From Alkalimonas amylolytica (lineage in GTDB: Bacteria > Pseudomonadota > Gammaproteobacteria > Enterobacterales > Alteromonadaceae), in NCBI RefSeq assembly GCF_900107845.1, contig NZ_FNRM01000014.1, positions 1-56,675 on the forward strand: DNA of 56,675 nucleotides, written 5' to 3'. Position numbers and translations under genes: made by a program. Below are positions 24,543 to 33,508 of this stretch, in pieces. Under the pieces are notes generated by a model. The model did no database searches. It saw only the letters and a list, made by a program, of their open reading frames with translations, and was not told where the DNA came from. Positions within the stretch are counted from its first letter, which is position 1; each line of letters begins with the position of its first letter.

Positions 24543-25369
24543 TGCGGCTCTTATTGGTCTTACTGACCATCGGTCTGGCAACACCTGTCCTGGCCAAGCC
24601 AGAGCGGATTATCGCACTGGCGCCACATATTACCGAGCTGCTGTTTGATATTGGTGCAGGTGAGCAACTGGTGGCAGTGAGTGATTTCAGTGATTACCCT
24701 GAAGCGGCCAAAGCTCTGCCCAGTGTCGCCAATTATGCGCACATCCAATTGGAAGCCGTACTGGCACTTAAGCCTGATCTGGTGATTGCCTGGCGTACCG
24801 GCAATCCGCAGGCTGATCTGCTGCGCTTACAACAACTGGGTGTCACGGTGGTGTATTCTGATCCTTTGCAGCTGGAGGACGTTGCGAAAGAGCTTCGACA
24901 ATTGGGAGCTTTAACCGGCCATCTGCAGCAAGCAGAAGCACTGGCCCAGCGTTATGAGAAAGAGCTGGCTGCACTTCGTAGTCGTTATCAGCAGCAAGCG
25001 CCAGTGCGGGTGTTTTTTGCCATGTCGCAGCAGCCACTGTCAACCATTGCGAATAAAGCCTGGCCCCAGCAGATGCTGGATCTCTGTGGCGCGGACAACC
25101 CTTTTGCCGTTAATCGCAATGATTATCCGCAGCTTGGGCCTGAACAGTTGCTACTGGCCAATCCAGAGTTAATCATTCAGCCAACCACAGGAGCTCGACC
25201 TATAGCCACTGGACAATGGCAGCAGTTTTCCAGCTTGGAAGCTGTACAAAAACAGCAGTTTCTGACGGTAGACGCTGATTTGATGTACCGCTTTAGTCGA
25301 CGCAGCCTGGTTGGTGCGAAAGCACTTTGCAAGGGTATTGATCAGATCCGCACAAAAAGAGCACCGTGA
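24542..25369 (+). CDS. btuF: Periplasmic cobalamin-binding protein
   Basis: 275 residues from ATG 24542, which overlaps the cobO stop (TGATG). Signal peptide of about 18 residues (MRLLLVLLTIGLATPVLA). Class III binding-protein fold: RIIALAPHITELLFDIGAGEQLVAVSDFSDYPE at the start of lobe 1, a connecting helix with alternating Glu/Gln/Leu, and lobe 2 with MLDLCGADNPFAVNRNDYP. The Cys in DLCGADN and the sequence LAPHITELLF resemble BtuF. Ligand assignment leans on the operon. Confidence 0.87.
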   Translation: MRLLLVLLTIGLATPVLAKPERIIALAPHITELLFDIGAGEQLVAVSDFSDYPEAAKALPSVANYAHIQLEAVLALKPDLVIAWRTGNPQADLLRLQQLGVTVVYSDPLQLEDVAKELRQLGALTGHLQQAEALAQRYEKELAALRSRYQQQAPVRVFFAMSQQPLSTIANKAWPQQMLDLCGADNPFAVNRNDYPQLGPEQLLLANPELIIQPTTGARPIATGQWQQFSSLEAVQKQQFLTVDADLMYRFSRRSLVGAKALCKGIDQIRTKRAP

Positions 25370-25484
25370 TTTTTCTGCAAGTGCACCGTTTTTTTTGCTA
25401 AGATTTTGACTGGCTAAAGGCCGATACCCACTAATAAAAGCAACAGGGTAGCTAAATCATAAAGATAACAATGGAGCAAAAAAC

Positions 25485-26777
25485 GTGAAGTATTCAATCC
25501 TGATACTGGCTGCCTGCCTGGCAGTGGCCGGATGTTCTAAAAAAGATCCAGAGCCTCGAAGCAACGAAAAAGGCGCCCTGGTGATGGTTGGTGGCTCGCT
25601 TAGCACCTCAAATGCCGCTGTTTACCAGCGTTTTATTGAGCTGGCCGGCGGGCCTATTCAGGCCCGGATAGCGGTGATCCCTGCTGCCAGTGGTCAGCCA
25701 GTGCGTTATTTTGAGCAATTTCGTGACGACATGGTGCATTATGGCCTGACCAAAGATCAGGTCACCTTGCTGCCGATTGCTGTCAACAATGATCGCAGTA
25801 CGCCGGATGTGGATGAAAGTGAATGGGCACTCGGTGGCCATGATGAGCAGTTGGCCCAATCATTAGCGCAATACACCGCCGTCTGGTTTTTAGGTGGCGA
25901 TCAAACCAACATTACCCGCACCTTATTGCCGGATAATAAGCCGACCCCGGTCTTAACGGCGGTGAGGGATTTGTATCAGCGAGGTGGCGTGGTGGCCGGC
26001 ACCAGTGCCGGTGCTGCTATGATGAGCGAAGTGATGATTGCCGGTGGTGACTCCTGGCATGCTCTAACAGCACCACCACGTGACCGGTACGACGGCATGC
26101 AGGATCAGGAAGTTGGCCCTTTGATCGTGCGTCAGGGGCTTGGTTTTTTCAAAGATGGCATCATTGATCAGCACTTTGACCGTAAATCGCGCTTCGGCCG
26201 CTTGTTGGTAGCGGTACAGCAACACAAAGAACAATTCCCGGTAGGCTATGGTATTGATGAAGATGCCGCTTTGGTGTACTACCCACAGCGACAGGAAATT
26301 GAAGCCTTGGGCTATGGTGGGGTTACCATTATCGATGTGCGGGAAGCCCGCAAAATAAACAACCCTCATGGCTATCATATCAAGGATGTCCGTATCAGCT
26401 TTATTCAGGGGGGTGATCGCTACCATGTAACAGAACATCGCTTCACGCCGCACCCGGCTAAATCAGCCACCATTGGCCAGGAGTATCTGAACATTGCGGA
26501 ACCTGTGGTTGTTTCCGGTGTGTTTAGCCGCAACAGCCGATTGAAAGATCTGATTGGTTTTGACCTGGTGGATAACAAAGGGGCAAGCGAAGTAGTCAGT
26601 TACTTTCATCAGGGCGAAGGTTTAGGCTTTACCCTGCGCTTTCGTCAGGATGAGAAGACCCAGGGCTACTGGCAGTATCTGGATGGCATGAAAGACAACA
26701 GCAGCGCTGCTTTTGTTGTGCTTGATGTAGTGCCAAGCCGTTTCAGCATCACAGAGCTTGGCCCGGAAAGCCGGTAA
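25485..26777 (+). CDS. Cyanophycinase (peptidase S51) lipoprotein
   Basis: 430 residues. Lipobox VAGC (Cys17), then GALVMVGGSLS, FLGGDQTNI (about 136-144) and the nucleophile elbow AGTSAGAAMM with Ser174, as in exported cyanophycinases. A C-terminal extension of about 100 residues with beta character follows the catalytic domain. The enzyme cleaves multi-L-arginyl-poly-L-aspartate. No cyanophycin synthetase is in the window, so scavenging of external polymer is likely. Confidence 0.87.
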   Translation: MKYSILILAACLAVAGCSKKDPEPRSNEKGALVMVGGSLSTSNAAVYQRFIELAGGPIQARIAVIPAASGQPVRYFEQFRDDMVHYGLTKDQVTLLPIAVNNDRSTPDVDESEWALGGHDEQLAQSLAQYTAVWFLGGDQTNITRTLLPDNKPTPVLTAVRDLYQRGGVVAGTSAGAAMMSEVMIAGGDSWHALTAPPRDRYDGMQDQEVGPLIVRQGLGFFKDGIIDQHFDRKSRFGRLLVAVQQHKEQFPVGYGIDEDAALVYYPQRQEIEALGYGGVTIIDVREARKINNPHGYHIKDVRISFIQGGDRYHVTEHRFTPHPAKSATIGQEYLNIAEPVVVSGVFSRNSRLKDLIGFDLVDNKGASEVVSYFHQGEGLGFTLRFRQDEKTQGYWQYLDGMKDNSSAAFVVLDVVPSRFSITELGPESR

Positions 26778-26811
26778 AGCGTGGTGCTCAGTTGGAGCCA
26801 CAAAGTCGGAG

Positions 26812-26827
26812 CCAGGCTATAGCCTGG
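26812..26827. other. 16-bp palindrome between convergent genes
   Basis: CCAGGCTATAGCCTGG can form a hairpin between the cyanophycinase and patatin genes. There is no T-run, so it is a weak terminator candidate at best. Confidence 0.4.
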
Positions 26828-26833
26828 TCAGAA

Positions 26834-27871
26834 TCAGTACAGTGGCTCCAATTGGTAATTGCCGGTTTTAAAATCCTCGGCCAGCTCGAATGAGCGGCCA
26901 ATTACTTCCTGCCAGTGCCGGATCCGTGTTGCATCTGGCTGCCTGAAATCTTTGCGATCCGGGATCTTGCCGCCCGGGAGTGAAGCTATCCAGCTTTGCG
27001 AAGGGCACAGCAACACCACATTGTGGTAATTCGCAGAAAACGTTCGTCGCCATGGCAGCGATTTATCGAACCAACCAGGAGCTATGTGCGGGTAAAAGTG
27101 CGGGTAGAGCACCAAGCCTTGCTGACTAAAAGGCCAGTCAAAATGGTAATCGGTAACACCGCCATCGTAAAACACTCCTTTGCCGGCCCCCGGGATGTTT
27201 TGCACCGCATCCAGCACCAGCGGGATCGAGCCACTGGCTTGCAAGGCCGGCAGCAGGTTGTGCTCGGTGAGTTCTATCAAGCGGCTTGGTAAGTCAGTCA
27301 GCGGCGTTTGCACCAGCTGACTGCCAGGCGCATGAAAGACACAGCGCTCAAAGAAGAAACGCAGATGGCGGCGGTTGGCCAAATTTGCTGCCGCAGTCAG
27401 GCTCAGACCCGCTAGTTGGCCGAGTTTATGGCGTGAACGGGTCAGGGTTCTGGCGCGGGCAACGGTAAAATTCAGCTTAAACACCGGGTTGCTGATGACT
27501 TGTTGGATGGTGTTAGCATCCGGAAAAACGCGTTCAATCACCGTCATTGAAATGGTGGTGATTTGTTTGCTACTGGCGTTAGCCGGGTAACACAAAGTGG
27601 AGTAGGCATCACAAAAGCGCTGACTGGCGGCTACCGGATCCTGCTGAGCGTAACAGGCAAAACGCCAGGCACCGGCCGAGCTGCCCAGCAATTGCAGCGG
27701 CTGCTGACGGCCTTTAAAAAACTCACCGGCTAAATACTGATCCAGCCCAAACAAACTAAACCATTTAGGGCCACCGCTGGCACCGACCAGCGTATGAATG
27801 TCGCTGGCAGTCAGCCCATGCTGCTGGATATGGGCCAGAGCCGTTGGTCCGGCAAGAACGCGTAACCTCAT
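26834..27871 (-). CDS. Patatin-like phospholipase family protein
   Basis: 345 residues. The oxyanion segment VGASGGPKW (about 29-37), nucleophile elbow LLGSSAGAWR with Ser65 and the dyad Asp in YDGGVTD (Asp236) fit the patatin Ser-Asp dyad. No signal peptide, so probably cytosolic. Its ATG overlaps the stop of the preceding dGTPase paralogue in an ATGA junction, indicating coupled translation. Lipid acyl hydrolase activity is inferred from the family; the substrate is unknown. Confidence 0.82.
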   Translation of the reverse strand: MRLRVLAGPTALAHIQQHGLTASDIHTLVGASGGPKWFSLFGLDQYLAGEFFKGRQQPLQLLGSSAGAWRFACYAQQDPVAASQRFCDAYSTLCYPANASSKQITTISMTVIERVFPDANTIQQVISNPVFKLNFTVARARTLTRSRHKLGQLAGLSLTAAANLANRRHLRFFFERCVFHAPGSQLVQTPLTDLPSRLIELTEHNLLPALQASGSIPLVLDAVQNIPGAGKGVFYDGGVTDYHFDWPFSQQGLVLYPHFYPHIAPGWFDKSLPWRRTFSANYHNVVLLCPSQSWIASLPGGKIPDRKDFRQPDATRIRHWQEVIGRSFELAEDFKTGNYQLEPLY

Positions 27872-29157
27872 AAAGCTCCGAACAACTTTTGATACATAGT
27901 TTCGGCATACTCATCGGTCATGCCAGACAAGTAATCGCAAATGACCCGCAAGCCAAGACCATCGCTTTGAGCCTGTTGCCAGCGCTGCTGAGTATTTTGC
28001 GGTAGCAAACGGTTGGGATCTGAAGCAAAGGCGTCAAACATTTTCAGCAGCATGTTTTGGCAGCGAAAACGTGCTTGTTGAATATCGGGTTGGCTGATGA
28101 CATTACGAAACACGAAACCTTTCAGCAACTCCAGCAGTCGTTGCTGTGGTGCTGGCAGCTGGGCATTAAAGCGGATCAGGGGGGCGCTCGCATCCGGCAG
28201 GCATTCATACAGCTCTGCTGAGGTAATAAAGGCATTGACCAAAGCGCCAATGGCATTTTTGCGCAGATGATGCTCAGGGCGAAACAGCGCTTTCGTCACA
28301 GGCTGCATCAACTGCTGCATATTTTCAGGCAGGGCATCAACCGCCGCCGGAATTTGAGCACGCCACTGCTCTTCGGTGGCATAGCCGGTGACAATGGCAT
28401 CTTCCAAATCGTGCACACCGTAAGCGATGTCGTCGGCCAGCTCCATAATGGAGGCATCCAGCGATTTATAGCACGACTTTTGCCAGGGGCTTTGTTCAAG
28501 CCGTTCAAGTTGTTGAAATAAGGCGCGATCAGTGGTGCTAAGCGGAGCCAACACCCAATCCAGTACATCGGCATCTTCATGAAAGACCGATTTGACTGCC
28601 TTCCAAGGGATCAGGCTCAGCGGTGACGGTTCGCTGTTATCCCCCAGCTGCTCAGGCGGCAGTACCGGATATTTCAGTAAACCCAACAGAGTACGGCGGG
28701 TCAGATCCATGCCATGGTGTTCGGTGTAGGGCTCCAGTTTGCTGACAATACGAAAGGTCTGGCCATTGCCTTCAAAGCCTCCGGCATGCAACATTTTGTA
28801 GTTCAGCGCCGTTTCGCCGCCATGACCAAAAGGAGGATGGCCGATATCATGAGCCAGGCACAAAGCTTCCATCAGGCTTTCTTCCGGCAGGTGATTGGCC
28901 AACTCAGGCTGTTGCTGATAGCGGCGTTTTAGCTGATTCACTAAACCGGTGCCTATTTGCGCAGCTTCCAGTGAATGGGTCAGGCGGGTACGGTAGAAGT
29001 CATTCTGGCCCACCCCCATGATCTGGGTTTTGGCCTGCAAGCGGCGAAAAGCTGCTGAGTGCAGAATACGGGCGCGATCGCGCTGCCAGGGGGTGCGTTG
29101 ATCGTCTTGCCGGTTCAGCGAGCGGTCGGAGCGCCGCTCCAGCCAGGATGTACTCAT
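27868..29157 (-). CDS. dGTPase-like HD-domain dNTP triphosphohydrolase (copy 2)
   Basis: 429 residues. Same motif order as copy 1: RDRARILHSAAFRRLQAKTQ, TRLTHSLEAAQIG, LAHDIGHPPFGHGGE, MELADDIAYGVHDLED and VICDYLSGMTDEYA, so all metal ligands are kept. The middle and C-terminal regions differ substantially from copy 1, so this is an old duplication or separate acquisition. It is co-transcribed with the patatin-like gene. Probable role: dNTP pool control. Confidence 0.9.
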   Translation of the reverse strand: MSTSWLERRSDRSLNRQDDQRTPWQRDRARILHSAAFRRLQAKTQIMGVGQNDFYRTRLTHSLEAAQIGTGLVNQLKRRYQQQPELANHLPEESLMEALCLAHDIGHPPFGHGGETALNYKMLHAGGFEGNGQTFRIVSKLEPYTEHHGMDLTRRTLLGLLKYPVLPPEQLGDNSEPSPLSLIPWKAVKSVFHEDADVLDWVLAPLSTTDRALFQQLERLEQSPWQKSCYKSLDASIMELADDIAYGVHDLEDAIVTGYATEEQWRAQIPAAVDALPENMQQLMQPVTKALFRPEHHLRKNAIGALVNAFITSAELYECLPDASAPLIRFNAQLPAPQQRLLELLKGFVFRNVISQPDIQQARFRCQNMLLKMFDAFASDPNRLLPQNTQQRWQQAQSDGLGLRVICDYLSGMTDEYAETMYQKLFGAL

Positions 29158-29261
29158 GCCATCTTCCTTATGTTGAGGCGATTATCTTACGTCAAAGCCT
29201 ACTTTGGATCGAGCAAGCTATGGCCATTTTTCACGCCAATTAAGACAAAAGGATGACGGTA

Positions 29262-29279
29262 TTGTCATCTTCAGGTCAT
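29262..29279. promoter_or_regulatory. Pho box upstream of the phnDCE-type operon
   Basis: TTGTCAT-CTTC-AGGTCAT shows two seven-base repeats separated by four bases, as in PhoB operators (CTGTCAT-N4-CTGTCAT), about 50 bp upstream of the start codon. Two positions differ from consensus in the second repeat. It implies induction by phosphate starvation. Confidence 0.6.
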
Positions 29280-29329
29280 ATTCGCTTGTTACAACAGTGC
29301 CCGAAACGGATAAATAAGGGATGAATTGA

Positions 29330-30253
29330 ATGAGATCTGGGCTCAAAGTCAGGATGGCATCTTCATTGTTCTGGTTAAGTACCATGCTGCTGCTGGCAGG
29401 CTGCCAGCCGAAGGGAGAGCTGGGCAGCCGGGATAACCCGGTTCGGTTGTATTTCACCCCTTCGGTCGATGCGGATACGATTGCCAGCAATTCACGGGAG
29501 TTTATCCGCTTTCTGGAGCAAGAAACCGGTGATTATTATGTCACAGGCATTCCAACCAGCTACATTGCTGTGGTGGAAGCATTTGGATCTGGCCGGGCTG
29601 ATATCGGTGCCATGAATTCCTTTGGTTACCTGATGGCTAATGAGCGCTATGGTGCCAGAGCGCATTTGAAAATGATCCGCCATGGGGTTGATTATTATCA
29701 GGGGCAAATTGTGGTGCGGGCCGACAGTGGCATTGAGACGCTGGCCGATTTGGAGGGCAGACGCTTTGCTTTCACCGACCCGGCTTCCACCTCCGGCTAC
29801 TTCTTCCCATTAAAAATGCTGCGTGATGCCGGCATCCGTTTGGGCAATGAAACTTTTGCCATGAAGCACGACAATGTAATTACCATGGTGTACCAGGGCC
29901 AGGTAGATGCTGGCTCAGCCTATTACTCGGCACCGGCTGCTGATGGCAGTATCCGTGATGCACGCCAGCGGGTACTGACACAATTTCCCGATGTCGAGCA
30001 GCAGGTACGGATTTTAGCGGTCACTGAAAAAATCCCCAATGATCCCTTTGTCTTTCGCAAAGACTTACCGGATGAGATCCGGGATCGTTTTATTTCAGCA
30101 GTTAAGAAGTTTCTGGCCAGCGACGAGGGGCAGGACATCTTTCGCAATATCTACAGTGTCGAGGGCTTAGTGGATGCCTCGGATGCCGATTACGATCCGC
30201 TCAGAGAGATGATCCGAGCCATTGAGCTTGATACCAACCGACTGCTGCTTTAG
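29330..30253 (+). CDS. phnD: Phosphonate/phosphite-type ABC transporter binding lipoprotein
   Basis: 307 residues. Lipobox LLAGC (Cys25). PhnD/PtxB-like pattern: YFTPSVDADTIASNSREFIRFLEQETG, then SYIAVVEAFGSGRADIGAMNSFGYLMA, DLEGRRFAFTDPASTSGYFFP and VDAGSAYYS. These proteins bind phosphonates, phosphite or sometimes other oxyanions in the periplasm. First gene of a three-gene importer behind a Pho box. Confidence 0.87.
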   Translation: MRSGLKVRMASSLFWLSTMLLLAGCQPKGELGSRDNPVRLYFTPSVDADTIASNSREFIRFLEQETGDYYVTGIPTSYIAVVEAFGSGRADIGAMNSFGYLMANERYGARAHLKMIRHGVDYYQGQIVVRADSGIETLADLEGRRFAFTDPASTSGYFFPLKMLRDAGIRLGNETFAMKHDNVITMVYQGQVDAGSAYYSAPAADGSIRDARQRVLTQFPDVEQQVRILAVTEKIPNDPFVFRKDLPDEIRDRFISAVKKFLASDEGQDIFRNIYSVEGLVDASDADYDPLREMIRAIELDTNRLLL

Positions 30254-30262
30254 GAGCCAGGC

Positions 30263-31027
30263 ATGACATTACTTCGTGGCGAAAATCTTTGCAAAACCTA
30301 TCCGAATGGCACGCAGGCCCTGAGTCAGATTAATTTCAGTGTCGAAGAAGGGGAGTTTCTGGTGGTGATTGGCTTATCCGGCTCTGGAAAATCCACCTTG
30401 CTGCGCTGCATTAATCAACTGCATCCGATCAACAGTGGTGCCATTCACTTTGAACAACAACGCCTGGATCAGTTGCATGGCCGGGCTTTACGTCAGCAGC
30501 GAAGTCGCATAGGCATGATCTTTCAGCAGTTTAATTTAATCCCTCGTAAAAGCGTACTGACCAATGTGTTGGCCGGAGCCCTGGCTTCCACCCCGATTTG
30601 GAAGTCCTTATTGGGGCTGTACAGCAAAAAGCAACAGCAGCAAGCCCTGGCTTATTTACGTATTGTCGGGTTGGAGCATAAAGCCTATGTGCGGGCAGAC
30701 AATTTATCGGGTGGGCAGCAGCAGCGCGTCGCTATCGCCAGAGCATTGATGCAGAATCCGAAAATTCTGTTGGCCGATGAGCCGGTGGCTAGTCTGGATC
30801 CGTCTACTTCCCACTCGGTGATGAAGTACCTGCAAAAAATCAATCGAGAGCTTGGTGTCACGGTGATTTGCAATCTGCATTTTCTATCCCTGGTTCGCAC
30901 CTATGCCAGCCGGGTGCTGGCGCTCAAAGATGGCAAGATAGTGTATCAGGGCGCGCCGGAAGATATCGATGAGCAATGGTTTAAAACCATTTATGGCGAA
31001 GAAGCCGTCGAAGTGAGTATCAACTGA
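30263..31027 (+). CDS. phnC: Phosphonate-type ABC transporter ATPase
   Basis: 254 residues. Walker A GLSGSGKST (37-45), a Q-loop in IGMIFQQFNLIPRKSVLTNVLAG that is typical of PhnC, signature LSGGQQQRVAIARAL, Walker B ILLADEPVASLDP and switch His in CNLHFLSL. It starts nine bases after phnD and overlaps the permease gene by one base. Confidence 0.9.
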   Translation: MTLLRGENLCKTYPNGTQALSQINFSVEEGEFLVVIGLSGSGKSTLLRCINQLHPINSGAIHFEQQRLDQLHGRALRQQRSRIGMIFQQFNLIPRKSVLTNVLAGALASTPIWKSLLGLYSKKQQQQALAYLRIVGLEHKAYVRADNLSGGQQQRVAIARALMQNPKILLADEPVASLDPSTSHSVMKYLQKINRELGVTVICNLHFLSLVRTYASRVLALKDGKIVYQGAPEDIDEQWFKTIYGEEAVEVSIN

Positions 31028-32100
31028 TGGATAATACAATGAGCACTGAACAACAATTGGCCCAGACCATGCCGGTCAAACGTTACCAGGCCAGCATTAA
31101 AGCCTGGTGCATTGATGTGCTGTTATGGAGCTACAGCTTCCTGGTGCTTTACAAACTAGGTTATCAAAGTTGGTGGCTTGACTTGCGCCATATCGACTTT
31201 TCCTGGTCTGAGCCACTGTATTCACTTTTATTGGGTGGTCTGATAGCCAGCGTGTTGAGCTATACCAAAGCCTCTGTCGGCAAGGCTTGCTATGGTCTGA
31301 TTGCTTTTGAAGAAGGACGCTCTTTATTTCGTGCGGCTTCAGTTCGGCTTGGTCTGCTATTTCTGTTGTTGACCTTTATTGCCGGTTTGCAGGTATCCCA
31401 GGTTTCGATGCGGGAATTTTTTTCAGACTCTGGCCTGGCTGGTGCCCAACGCATTTTTACAGCCTTATTAAACCCAAATTTTGCGATTCTTGAAGAGGCG
31501 CTGTTTGCGGCTGTTGAAACGGTGTATATGGCTTTTATTGCCACTGCTCTGGCTATTCCTGTCGCCTTTGTGCTGGCTTTTTTTGCCGCCCGTAACTTAA
31601 TGAAACACTCGGCTTTAAGCTTTGCTATTTATGCAGTACTGCGCTTTCTAATGAATCTCACCCGCTCTATCGAGCCGCTGGTGTGGGCTATTATTTTTTC
31701 AGTGTGGGTGGGGATAGGGCCATTTTCAGGCATGTTGGCTCTGTTTCTGCACTCGGTTGCTTCTTTGACTAAGTTGTATTCGGAACAAATTGAAGCCATT
31801 CAGGATGGGCCGGTTGAAGCTATGACGGCGACTGGAGCTCATCCGATCCAAATCATTTGGTACGGTGTGGTGCCACAAATTGTGCTGCCGTATTTGTCTT
31901 ATACCATTTATCGTTGGGATATTAATGTCAGGATGGCGACGGTGATTGGTTTGGTTGGGGGCGGCGGCATCGGCACCATGCTGATGCAGTATCAGGGCCT
32001 GGCCCGCTGGAATGATGTCGGCATGTTGGTGATTGTGATTGCGGCCATTGTCTGGCTGATGGACTATGCATCGGCCAAAATCCGGGCTCACTTAAAGTGA
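31027..32100 (+). CDS. phnE: Phosphonate-type ABC transporter permease
   Basis: 357 residues; the start overlaps the phnC stop (TGATG), with a second possible ATG at 31039. About six membrane helices with the MetI-like domain in the second half. The EAA loop reads VEAMTATGAHPIQIIWYGVVPQ, and GLVGGGGIGTMLMQ is typical of PhnE. The N-terminal half is longer than usual, with additional helices. No C-P lyase or phosphonatase genes follow, so phosphite or organophosphonate use depends on genes elsewhere. Confidence 0.87.
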   Translation: MDNTMSTEQQLAQTMPVKRYQASIKAWCIDVLLWSYSFLVLYKLGYQSWWLDLRHIDFSWSEPLYSLLLGGLIASVLSYTKASVGKACYGLIAFEEGRSLFRAASVRLGLLFLLLTFIAGLQVSQVSMREFFSDSGLAGAQRIFTALLNPNFAILEEALFAAVETVYMAFIATALAIPVAFVLAFFAARNLMKHSALSFAIYAVLRFLMNLTRSIEPLVWAIIFSVWVGIGPFSGMLALFLHSVASLTKLYSEQIEAIQDGPVEAMTATGAHPIQIIWYGVVPQIVLPYLSYTIYRWDINVRMATVIGLVGGGGIGTMLMQYQGLARWNDVGMLVIVIAAIVWLMDYASAKIRAHLK

Positions 32101-32107
32101 GCCTGAA

Positions 32108-33499
32108 TTATTTCAGTTGTCGCAAGTACTCCTTTAAGTCGCGCTTTACCTCGGGCATCAGCAGATAAATGGCCAGAATGTTCGGTACCGCCATCAGGAA
32201 AATCATCGAGTCGATAAAATCAAACACCGCCAGGATATTGGGCACAGCCCCGATCGATACCACCAGACAAAACAGCACTTTAAACAGGTTTTGTACCCGG
32301 TTGGTTTCACCAAAGATATAGCTCCAGGATTTCAGGCCGTAATAGGACCAGCTGATCACGGTGGAAAAGCCAAACAGCAGTAAGGCTACCATCAGCACCA
32401 GCGGGAACCAGTCAAATACGCTGGCAAAAGCGCTGGAGGTAAGGCGTACGCCATCCAGATCACTGCCAAGGTAAGCGCCGGTCAGAATGATCACCAGAGC
32501 CGTAATGGTGCAAATCACGACGGTATCAATAAAGGGTTCCAGCAGGGCAACAAAACCTTGCGAGACCGGATGCCGGGTTTGTGCCGCCGCATGGGCAATG
32601 GGGGAAGAGCCAATACCGGCTTCATTGGAGTAGGCGGCGCGGCGAAAGCCCTGAATCAGCACACCGATAAAACCACCATAGGCCGCTTCTGGGGCAAAGG
32701 CGCCATAGACGATGGTCATCAGGGCTGCAGGCACCGCATCCAGATGGCTGCCAATGATGATAAGCGCCGCCAGCAGATAGATGGCGCACATCAGAGGCAC
32801 CAGCCGGCTGGTGACATTGGCAATGCTTTTGATGCCGCCGATAATCACCACAGCGACCAACAGGGCATAGATAGCACCAAACAGCCAGGCATTATCAAAG
32901 CCGGTCACACCTTTGACCTGCGCATAGCCCTGGTTCACATGGACAAAACCGGCCGAGCCAAAGACGCAGGCCATGGCAAAGAAAATCGCCAGGGCTTTGC
33001 CAAGTCGTGGCAAGTTGAATTTGCTTAGCGCTACTTCAATGTAGTACATGGGACCGCCGGAATAGCTGCCATCCGCAGCCTGATGGCGGTACTTGACCGC
33101 CAGGGTACACTCGACAAACTTCAGTGACATGCCGAGGATACCGGCCAGTATCATCCAGAAGGTTGCACCAGGACCGCCCAGCGTAATGGCCACAGCTACA
33201 CCGGCTATATTGCCGGTACCTACCGTACCAGAGAGGGCAGTCGATAAGGCCTGAAACGGAGTAATATCGCCTTGCTGGCGTGGGTCTTTGTAGCGGCCGG
33301 ACACCACTTTGAGGGCATGACCAAAGCCGCGCACATTGATAAAACCCAGATAAAAGGTACTGAACAGGGCACCCGCCATCAGCCAGACCACCACCATCGG
33401 CAGTTCGGCACCACCAACCGGAATGGCATAGAACACCACAGAGGATAACTGGTTGGTAAACCACTCAAAGGCGTGACGAAATCCCGGTTCAGTATTCAT
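32108..33499 (-). CDS. Alanine/glycine:cation symporter (AGCS family)
   Basis: 463 residues with about eleven membrane helices. Family signatures: LSGTVGTGNIAGVAVAITLGGPGATFWM (residues about 88-115), VECTLAVKYR, GGPMYYIE, and YSNEAGIGSSPIAHAAA in the later half. Imports alanine or glycine with Na+ or H+. It begins nine bases after the alaA-like gene on the same strand, linking uptake to transamination. Confidence 0.93.
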   Translation of the reverse strand: MNTEPGFRHAFEWFTNQLSSVVFYAIPVGGAELPMVVVWLMAGALFSTFYLGFINVRGFGHALKVVSGRYKDPRQQGDITPFQALSTALSGTVGTGNIAGVAVAITLGGPGATFWMILAGILGMSLKFVECTLAVKYRHQAADGSYSGGPMYYIEVALSKFNLPRLGKALAIFFAMACVFGSAGFVHVNQGYAQVKGVTGFDNAWLFGAIYALLVAVVIIGGIKSIANVTSRLVPLMCAIYLLAALIIIGSHLDAVPAALMTIVYGAFAPEAAYGGFIGVLIQGFRRAAYSNEAGIGSSPIAHAAAQTRHPVSQGFVALLEPFIDTVVICTITALVIILTGAYLGSDLDGVRLTSSAFASVFDWFPLVLMVALLLFGFSTVISWSYYGLKSWSYIFGETNRVQNLFKVLFCLVVSIGAVPNILAVFDFIDSMIFLMAVPNILAIYLLMPEVKRDLKEYLRQLK

Positions 33500-33508
33500 G
33501 CTAACGCC

